Of a stretch of DNA of 64,000 nt, positions 58,534 through 64,000 are shown in pieces. Made by a program: the position numbers and the translations under genes. Under the pieces are notes generated by a model. That model worked only from the letters and a program-made list of their open reading frames with translations. It was not told the DNA's origin and did no database searches. The stretch's first letter is position 1; every line of letters begins with the position of its first letter. The stretch lies in contig JACVTC010000049.1 of the NCBI GenBank assembly GCA_016946835.1, forward strand, positions 471,501 to 535,500. Reading direction: 5' to 3'. The DNA comes from Neocallimastix lanati (nom. inval.) (taxonomy: Eukaryota; Neocallimastigomycota; Neocallimastigomycetes; Neocallimastigales; Neocallimastigaceae).

Positions 58534-60885
58534 TTAAATTCCAATAACGTTCCTGAGAAGAAGAAATATTTTGTTGATGCTGCCAAAAGAAAGGAATTTT
58601 CTTTAGATGCTGGAACGGAAATTAGGAAAGCTAAAGCGAATACAGCTAATAGAAGTGATATTTTCCAAAAAGATGAAGAAGAAAAAGATGAAGTAGAAGA
58701 AGAAGTTGATTTATCAAAAAGGAAAATACTAAAACCTAAAGTTAAAAAGAATTTAAAGACAATTACCTTTAATGAGAGCATTAAAATAAATAAATCTTCT
58801 CCAGATTTAAACAATAATAATAATCATGTTATTAATGATAATAAATTAAACAAAGATGAAGAAATTAAAAATAAAAATAAAATTAATAAAGAAAGTAATA
58901 ATTATGTTAACAAATCATCAATTGAAGACCAGTTGAATAACAAAAATAGAAATAATTTCAAAAATTCAAATATTAATAATTTACAAGGAACTGTAATTAA
59001 TAAGAAAGTGGACTTTGAAGAAACAAAATTAAAATTTAATGAACAGGAAGGTAACACAAAACCAGAACGTCACATAAATCTAGCTAAATTAACCAATATG
59101 GAACCGTATGAAATTATTAAAGATTTGGCCAATACCAAATGCAATATTACTTTTGGTCAAATTTTAGATATATGTCCAAAATTAAGGTCCGAACTAACCA
59201 AAAATTTAAAATTAGAAAAAATTCAATTTGTTAGCTCTTTGGATGCCATGAAACCTTTTATTATTAATGAAGAAGAAAATAATCAGAATAAAATAGAAAA
59301 TACAAAATTTCATAGTGACGACTCGGGAATCGTAAATGCATCGGTAGACAATGCCGAAGGAAGATTACTCATAGATTCTGGAAGTAATTTGAATTTAGTG
59401 AGTACTAGTTATATTAATAGTCTACCTGGTACCTATGAACAAGTTAATATATGTAGAGGCAGAATTTATGAAGCTCTTGGGGATAGTACTATTGCGAATG
59501 CTATCGTGGTTCGACTAAAAGTTTCAATTAATAATTATACTTTCACAGCAGATTTCTGTGTTATTGATCATAAAGATATTTACTTTGATTTCTTATTAGG
59601 ACTTAAATCAATTGCTGATAATTACCTTTTTATTCATCCTATGTTAAGATCGTTGTGTCGTTTTACTTCAGTTGAAAACTTTGATATCATTGCTCCTATC
59701 GTTGAGAACCAAGCTATTGAAAAGAATTCGTGTGGTATCAATTTTATTAGACCTAATAAGAATAATGAAGAAAATAGTATAAAAGAAATATCTAAGAAAA
59801 AGGAAGTATCATCTCAGGAGGGAAAGAATAAGGACTTAAGAAAGAAGGACATTATGAAAAGTAAAAATTTTAATAAATCAGAAAAGTTAAAAATTTCTAA
59901 TGCAAAAATTCCAAAAATTAATTTAGACAATAAAATTAAAAATTTCAAAATTATTTCAAATTTAAAAATTTCGAGGGAAAAAGCAAGGTATATAGAAAAT
60001 CCAAAAATCATGGAATATTCCAAAAATTCAATAAATTCTGGAGACACCAAAGATAATAAAATTTATTATAATCAAAATATATATAGAAATAAATTAACTA
60101 ATTTAAATGATAATATATTAGAATATATTAATAATATGAAGAATAATATAAATTGTAATAGACATATACAAGAAATAAATCAAAATAAATTAAAAAAATT
60201 TATAAATCAATTGATTCAATTAAAATCCAATATCATTGAGTATAATAATAATATATTGCACAATATAAATACCTATATATTACAATATAATGAAAGAGAT
60301 GCTTTTATGGATGAAAAACATAAAATTAAAGATCTATGTCAATTGCAAAATCAATTATACCAAGTTTTCAATAATATAATATTATATATGAATAAAATAT
60401 TAGAAAATAAAATAGATACATATATTAACAATAATAATTACCAAGTTAATGCTATAAATCATAAAGATTCTAGTAGTAATGAAAGTGCAAATGAAATAGA
60501 ACAAGAACAAAATGAAATTAATACTAAAGGTAACAAAGAAATTAGTGAATTTAAGAAAGAAGTTTTAGAGGACCATTTTATAAATTTAAATGCAGAAGAA
60601 TACATTAAAGACCGAGATAACTCTAGAAAAATTATCATGAAAAATGAATTTTCAAATACTACAGAAAAATATGCAACAAAGAAACAAAATGAAATAAAAA
60701 TTGGCGAGTTCGTCAAAGTAAAAAAATTTTCGAGATATAAACTAGACCCTTATTTTGTTGGACCTTATCAAGTAGTTAAAAAGAAATTTAATACAGTTCA
60801 ATTAATGGATCCTAACATACATACATGCTTAGAACGACCAGTACACCTTAAAAATATTATAAAATTTAATACAACTAATGTATAG
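58507..60885 (+). CDS. Protease plus helical Asn-rich region plus integrase C-terminal module
   Basis: The frame is entered from gag at the -1 signal; its first internal ATG is at 58933. Parts in order are an acidic/basic linker, the pre-protease signature ITFGQILDICPKLRSELTKN (about 59150-59210), and retropepsin with LLIDSGSNLNLV (about 59365-59400, catalytic DSG). A long Lys/Asn/Ile-rich helical region without known domain (about 59740-60690) follows, then a GPY/F module with VGPYQVVKK and a VHLKNIIKF end (about 60750-60870). The GPY/F module normally closes Ty3/gypsy integrases and helps multimerise or target. Here it stands where RT-RNase H-integrase should precede it, so the protein is a shortened polyprotein. 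Confidence 0.8.
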   Translation, partial: LLRGSERSPLNSNNVPEKKKYFVDAAKRKEFSLDAGTEIRKAKANTANRSDIFQKDEEEKDEVEEEVDLSKRKILKPKVKKNLKTITFNESIKINKSSPDLNNNNNHVINDNKLNKDEEIKNKNKINKESNNYVNKSSIEDQLNNKNRNNFKNSNINNLQGTVINKKVDFEETKLKFNEQEGNTKPERHINLAKLTNMEPYEIIKDLANTKCNITFGQILDICPKLRSELTKNLKLEKIQFVSSLDAMKPFIINEEENNQNKIENTKFHSDDSGIVNASVDNAEGRLLIDSGSNLNLVSTSYINSLPGTYEQVNICRGRIYEALGDSTIANAIVVRLKVSINNYTFTADFCVIDHKDIYFDFLLGLKSIADNYLFIHPMLRSLCRFTSVENFDIIAPIVENQAIEKNSCGINFIRPNKNNEENSIKEISKKKEVSSQEGKNKDLRKKDIMKSKNFNKSEKLKISNAKIPKINLDNKIKNFKIISNLKISREKARYIENPKIMEYSKNSINSGDTKDNKIYYNQNIYRNKLTNLNDNILEYINNMKNNINCNRHIQEINQNKLKKFINQLIQLKSNIIEYNNNILHNINTYILQYNERDAFMDEKHKIKDLCQLQNQLYQVFNNIILYMNKILENKIDTYINNNNYQVNAINHKDSSSNESANEIEQEQNEINTKGNKEISEFKKEVLEDHFINLNAEEYIKDRDNSRKIIMKNEFSNTTEKYATKKQNEIKIGEFVKVKKFSRYKLDPYFVGPYQVVKKKFNTVQLMDPNIHTCLERPVHLKNIIKFNTTNV

Positions 60886-60907
60886 TTGTATCTTAAGGTG
60901 GGACGAA

Positions 60908-61468
60908 TGATATAAAATGAAATATTCAAACCTTAATTAATATAAAATTAGTTTTATTATTCAAACATAAATTAATGACATAAATCAAATTTAAATCTAA
61001 TGATTTTACAACAATTTCAATATGTGGCTTGATTTTATATATTAATTATATATTTAATTAATAATAAATTTTATAGCATAAATCAATGTTTTAATTATAT
61101 TCTTATCATTTTATATTTATATTTATATAGTTATTAAATATTTCCTTAAATAATAATTATTAATAGTTTATTCTAATCACAGGAACAATTAATTAAATAG
61201 TTAATTATAACTAAATAACATAAAAATAAAGCATTTCTCTGAATTAAGAGAATAGCTGGGCTGTAGTCGTCGTTGTTAAGTAAAAGTTAAGATTAAAAGT
61301 TATATTATGTTAAGTTAGTTTGTAATTAAAAGAATAAGAAAGTTGTTAAATAGTCTTTTTAAATATATGTAGTTTCTATATAAAATTAAATAAATAAATA
61401 AATAATAAATTAATAAATTTAATAAATAAATCCCACAAAAGTACATCGAACTTTTGAGTTGTATATCA
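60908..61468 (+). repeat. 3' LTR of the young element
   Basis: 561 bp, same ends TGATATA ... TATATCA as the 5' LTR; followed by TTAA (61469-61472). Confidence 0.95.
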
Positions 61469-61661
61469 TTAATAATAAAATAAAGGTTATTAATTATGTA
61501 AAATATTTAATAATTTGAATACGTATTTAAATGTAATGTAATGTAAATTATTGTGGATAAAAATATTTTCCAAATTTTTAATATAAATTTAAATGTATAC
61601 CAAATTATTAATTTAAATAATTTTCTTAAAAATGTATGACTAAATTATTTGGAGAATTTAC

Positions 61662-62227
61662 TGATATAAAATGAAATATTCAAACCTTAATTAATATAAA
61701 ATTAGTTTTTATTATTCAAACATAAATTAATGTCATAAATCAAATTTAAATCTAATGATTTTACAACAATTTCAATATGTGGCTTGATTTCTATATATTA
61801 ATTATATATTTAATTAATAATAAATTTTATAGCATAAATCAATGTTTTAATTATATTCTTATCATTTTATATTTATATTTATATAGTTATTAAATATTTC
61901 CTTAAATAATAATTATTAATAGTTTATTCTAATCACAGGAACAATTAATTAAATAGTTAATTATAACTAAATAACATAAAAATAAAGCATTTCTCTGAAT
62001 TAAGAGAATAGCTGAGCTGTAGTCGTCGTTGTTAAGTAAAAGTTAAGATTAAAAGTTATATTATGTTAAGTTAGTTTGTAATTAAAAGTATAAGAAAGTT
62101 GTTAAATATTCTTTTTAAATTATATGTAGTTTTTTATATAAAATTAAATAAATAAATAAATAATAAATTAATAAATTTAATAAATAAATCCCAACAAAAG
62201 TACATCGAACTTTTGAGTTGTATATCA
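61662..62227 (+). mobile_element. Solo LTR nested in the preceding LTR, TTAC duplication
   Basis: 566 bp, TGATATA ... TATATCA, a close relative of the LTRs at 56890 and 60908 with a dozen or so differences. TTAC on both sides (61658-61661, 62228-62231). The host LTR resumes directly after it. Confidence 0.9.
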
Positions 62228-62559
62228 TTACATCATTATTACTCACTTTGAATAATGAAACTTTATAAATTAAAAATAATTAGTCATAAATTAGTTAAAT
62301 TAAAATAATCAAAGAAAAATTGCCTTTTCCGTTTGTTTACAAAAACTTGCCGTTTTGTTTATTTATTTTAGAAATATTAGATAGTTTTAAATAGTTTTTA
62401 TATAAAAAGAATTCATAAAATTTCATGTAATTTATTATTAAATGTAATTATAAATATATAATAATATTGTAGTTAGTTTATTACAATTTATTCAATTTAA
62501 ATTTTAATTTTCAAAAAGTATAAGAGTTAATTTTCAACTATTGAACGATAGTTGGAAAA

Positions 62560-62666
62560 TAGTATAGTTTAGTATAGAATAGGAAAGTATAGCATAGTAT
62601 AGTATAAAATAGTATAAATAGTATAGTATAGAAAAGTATAGTATAGTATAGCATAGTATAGTATAA
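62560..62666. repeat. AGTAT pentamer microsatellite
   Basis: Imperfect (AGTAT)n with GCAT and AAAT variants, absent from the sister LTR at 52424-53397. Confidence 0.8.
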
Positions 62667-63012
62667 CTATTATAAATTTTATATTTTATTAATTAGTATT
62701 ATAACTATTATTAGAATAGTTATTTTTTTATAAAACAAATTTTATTTTAAATTTTATTTTAAAAATCTTAACTGCTAGTAGGCTTTCCGGTAAAGGACCC
62801 TACGGTACCCAGTTAAGTGATTGTTGATTTTTAGAATAGTTAAATTCGATAAATAAGAAATATTAATAAAAGGATTTTTTATAAAACAAAAAATTAAATT
62901 AGTTTTTAGTTTTAGTGTTTTAGTTAATAATTAATTATAGTGTTAATATAATAAAATTGTGTAAAATAAAATAGTCTGTCCACACCGACCTAAGCTATTA
63001 GTTTATTTTACA

Positions 63013-63590
63013 AATTCATTCTTTACCAAAATTTGTGTAACAGATACATGGTAACTCCAAGCCTATCCAATGATAGTTCTTTGGTTACGTAACGTATCTC
63101 TAAACAGCTAGCAATTTTGGCTAATCAAATAAAATCTTTTGTTAATTTCGTACATTAAATTTTATTATTTTATAATTAATTATATAGTTAAATACTTAGA
63201 TAAATACATTTCATTTAGTGATTAGTAAACTAAGTTAAATTAAATTATTTACCAATCATAATATTATTGACATGTATAAATAACAATTGAACTTGTAACT
63301 GTAACGCACTAGCGTTACTATTAACGTAAATTGTTGATAAAAATATTAATATTAATAAATAAAATATAATTATTAAATAAAATATATTACTCAGTGTAAG
63401 CCCAGCAACTGATAACAAATAGAGTTATAAAGTGCTGCGCTATATTCTAGTGTAATAGAAAATAATTGTTATAAATTAATTAATTTAGTGTTTATTATTA
63501 ACAACTCGGATAGAGAGGTGTTAAGTTATCTTAGCCTTTAGATTTAATTATTATTCGTTATTTTAGTTAATAATAAACGTACTTTTTACA
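63013..63590. other. Mixed-composition non-coding stretch
   Basis: No frame. It has several GC-richer words and short palindromes such as GTAACGCACTAGCGTTAC (63301-63318). Probably the untranslated part of a decayed element. Confidence 0.4.
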
Positions 63591-64000
63591 TGTAAGAATC
63601 TATAATTATTTTTAACAAAATAATTATATTTTCTTAGTTAGGTTATAATTAATATAACTTTTATTTAACTCATATTTCATTTATACAATTAATTATAATT
63701 AATAATTTATTTAATTATATATTAAAATTTTATTTAGTTTAATATTAAAAATTTATTTAATCAAATAATTTTTACACATTTAAAATAATATTAAAATTAT
63801 TTAATTATTCACTTAATTATTAAATTTATTAGTTTTAGTTTTCTCTCACTTATTAAATCATAAACTAAAACACTATTCTGTATTTTATCATGTATTCTGT
63901 ATTCTATCATGTATTCTGTATTGTATTAATCATGTATTTTATTATTAATGTATTGTTTTATATTTTTTATGTAAAGTTCTATAAAATAGAACTAAATAGA
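63591..64000 (-). repeat. Inverted LTR copy running off the window end
   Basis: Starts TGTAAGAATCTATAATTATT and is the reverse complement of the LTR end at about 43720-43970, including the TTCTGTATT-type array (about 63876-63925). The other end lies outside the window. Confidence 0.7.

Larger units (their letters stand above)
56890..61468 (+). mobile_element. Young Ty3/gypsy-derived element without RT: LTR-gag-protease-tail-LTR
   Basis: Two near-identical 561-bp LTRs, a 4-bp TTAA duplication (56886-56889, 61469-61472), a primer-binding site 2 bases after the 5' LTR and a purine-rich AAGGTGGGACGAA before the 3' LTR. The two coding frames lie in the expected order with the frameshift signal between them. 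The second frame has protease, a ~300-residue Asn/Lys-rich helical stretch and only the integrase C-terminal GPY/F module. RT, RNase H and the integrase core are absent. It looks whole as a non-autonomous element; movement would need enzymes from a lineage-A relative. Confidence 0.9.
61497..63012 (+). mobile_element. Solo LTR, second copy of 52424-53397, carrying a nested LTR
   Basis: Ends TGTAAAATATTTAAT and TTATTTTACA. Outside the nested LTR it follows 52424-53397 closely, including TGTAATGTAATGTAAATTAT, GCCTTTTCCGTTTGTTTAC, AACTATTGAACGATAGTT and the CTTAACTG ... CAGTTAAG hairpin (about 62767-62816). Flanks AATTA/AATTC suggest a slightly diverged 5-bp duplication. An AGTAT pentamer expansion (62560-62666) is private to this copy. 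Confidence 0.8.

Overview
The window looks like nuclear DNA of a very AT-rich eukaryote, most likely an anaerobic gut fungus (Neocallimastigomycota, the Neocallimastix/Piromyces/Anaeromyces group). The evidence is long A/T homopolymers, trinucleotide and pentanucleotide tracts between genes, Asn-rich proteins, a GT...AG spliceosomal intron, an ankyrin-repeat protein, a condensation-fold acyltransferase and a dense load of Ty3/gypsy elements. This assignment is an inference from style; no rRNA or marker gene is present, and another AT-rich protist or fungus is possible. LEFT PART (0-24.5 kb): only three convincing host genes. They are an ankyrin-repeat gene cut by the window start (3-1190), an intronless CoA-dependent acyltransferase gene with an HxxxDG motif (4104-5381), and a two-exon gene for a multi-pass membrane protein with a repeated Asn-rich tail (16541-18142, intron 16855-17067). 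The rest is AT-rich spacer with micro- and minisatellites, an old LTR fragment (6999-7388), a tRNA-derived SINE with an 11-bp target duplication (7860-8399, minus strand) and a compositionally odd block (21.0-23.8 kb). RIGHT PART (24.5-64 kb): a nest of retroelement fossils. Lineage A is a Ty3/gypsy group with gag (CCHC knuckle), protease, RT and RNase H. It is represented by 29.2-30.5 kb (+), 33.15-36.4 kb (-), 36.9-41.45 kb (-), the 5' half of 48.0-52.4 kb (+), and one young, whole-looking but RT-less element at 56890-61468 with 561-bp LTRs that show one difference. Four of these share the same predicted -1 frameshift signal at the gag end: TTTAAAC, a short spacer holding the gag stop, then a GGGAG/CTCCC hairpin. 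Lineage B is a chromovirus (24.5-27.7 kb, and the RNase H-integrase-chromodomain half of 48.0-52.4 kb). A short Ty1/copia integrase fragment lies at 28985-29236 (-). Several solo LTRs with 4- or 5-bp target duplications are nested in one another between 41 and 64 kb. Between the retroelement pieces, at about 30.7-32.8 kb, is a two-unit fossil: an Arg/Tyr-rich protein resembling the capsid of a CRESS-DNA (circovirus-like) virus, followed by a Cys-rich plus coiled-coil unit, each preceded by the same TATA-type box. I consider this the most unusual content of the window, together with the conserved frameshift signal and the RT-less element. There is no rRNA, complete tRNA gene or CRISPR array.
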